Positions 12,677-12,947 of a stretch of 12,947 nt of DNA are shown here, one piece after another; within the stretch, counting starts at the first letter, position 1; every line of letters begins with the position of its first letter. The stretch is from CAZWRK01 sp964635875 (GTDB lineage: Bacteria > Pseudomonadota > Gammaproteobacteria > Burkholderiales > Aquaspirillaceae). The position numbers and the translations under genes are program-made. The notes under the pieces were generated by a model that had not been told where the DNA came from, did not search any database, and was given only the letters and a program-made list of their open reading frames with translations. The stretch covers positions 1 to 12,947 of the forward strand of contig CAZWRK010000115.1 of assembly GCA_964635875.1 (NCBI GenBank). The letters are read 5' to 3'.

Positions 12677-12872
12677 TTTTAATCCTTAGAATCTCAATAT
12701 ATTCTCCATGACCAATTAAATGATTGAGTTGTCCTCTAGTTTTTATTGCTGTCTTTTTATCTACTTTATAAGCAGCATAATCCGGCCCCCAAGACCAATT
12801 ATATCCTCTAGCCCAATATCCTAAACTTTTTCCATGTTGATTAAAAGCTTGTAGAATATATTTATTTTTCAT
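12669..12872 (-). CDS. Hypothetical protein, 67 aa, Tyr/Trp-rich
   Basis: Unrecognised. The N-terminus YILQAFNQHGKSLGYWARGYNWSWG (5-29) holds five aromatic residues near GYW and NWSWG. The C-terminal half is a basic then amphipathic helix (KKTAIKTRGQLNHL). No Cys. The ATG at 12872 overlaps the preceding stop (ATGA) and lacks a strong Shine-Dalgarno, so it may rely on coupling. Confidence 0.6.
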   Translation of the reverse strand: MKNKYILQAFNQHGKSLGYWARGYNWSWGPDYAAYKVDKKTAIKTRGQLNHLIGHGEYIEILRIKNE

Positions 12873-12947
12873 TTACTATCTTTATCTTTAATAATAGAAT
12901 TTACACATTTTATACAGACACACTTTTGATTTACTGTTTCTGCTGTA
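12869..12947 (-). CDS. C-terminal end of a Cys-containing gene, cut by window edge
   Basis: The last 25 codons of a minus-strand gene whose start is beyond the right edge. The visible end contains CVCIKC (residues 9-14 of the visible part), typical of half a zinc-binding site, followed by NSIIKDKDSK and TGA. It overlaps the next gene by 4 nt (ATGA), in keeping with the local layout, which is the main support for it. Confidence 0.55.
   Translation of the reverse strand, partial: TAETVNQKCVCIKCVNSIIKDKDSK

Noticed and set aside
1..12947. tRNA genes, CRISPR arrays, insertion sequences or an origin
   Set aside because: No gap is long enough for a tRNA apart from coding DNA, no spaced repeats were seen, and there is no transposase or inverted terminal repeat.
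1..12947. Stop-codon reassignment as in some large phages
   Set aside because: TAA, TAG and TGA all end recognisable genes at expected lengths, for example TAG at 11123 and 7434, TGA at 6271 and TAA at 4065-4067 or nearby.

Overview
The window looks like part of a large, AT-rich tailed-phage genome. No structural gene (capsid, portal, tail, terminase) is present, so 'phage' is an inference from gene style. About thirty short genes are packed end to end with 1-80 bp overlaps and almost no intergenic DNA. Twenty-nine lie on the minus strand and one on the plus strand. The recognisable set is typical of a lytic phage metabolic/accessory region: thymidylate synthase, dihydrofolate reductase, a HAD deoxynucleotidase, an ATP-dependent DNA ligase, two HNH endonucleases, a Gp88-family protein, a glycosyltransferase, a GNAT and a methyltransferase-like protein. 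Many starts are preceded by AGGTGA, AAGGA or GGAG, so translation is Shine-Dalgarno led. TAA, TAG and TGA all serve as stops, so no recoding is seen. Several genes appear to start at GTG.

Transcription runs right to left. From the right edge: a cluster of unknown small genes (12947 to 11787) including zinc-ribbon proteins and a conserved 102-aa family. Then an unknown 220-aa protein and a complete DUF1501 protein with a twin-arginine-like leader (11785 to 9901). Next is a 76-aa protein that looks like the C-terminal half of the MSMEG_6728-like family, two small Cys-containing proteins and a Gp88-family protein (9835 to 8469). An HNH endonuclease with its own promoter-like element and strong ribosome-binding site runs the opposite way (7786-8523) and converges on the Gp88 gene with a 55-bp overlap. 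Then come a 95-aa unknown, DNA ligase, a class I methyltransferase-like protein, a 109-aa 'FEIHIT' protein, a second smaller HNH protein, a GT-B glycosyltransferase and three unknown proteins (7721 to 3176). Last are a GNA1-like acetyltransferase, a CxxC mini-protein, the HAD nucleotidase, a 69-aa unknown, a ParB/sulfiredoxin-like protein, DHFR, a 57-aa coiled-coil protein and thymidylate synthase, cut by the left edge.

Working model: the left end is a dTMP/folate module (DHFR, TS, deoxynucleotidase). The ligase serves replication and repair. The acetyltransferase, glycosyltransferase and methyltransferase could act on sugars, DNA or surface structures, but no substrate can be read from sequence. 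The least ordinary segment is 9605-11785: a DUF1501 protein of the alkaline phosphatase/sulfatase superfamily with an export-like leader, next to an unknown partner gene and an apparently decapitated neighbouring gene. That pattern fits cargo acquired from a bacterium.
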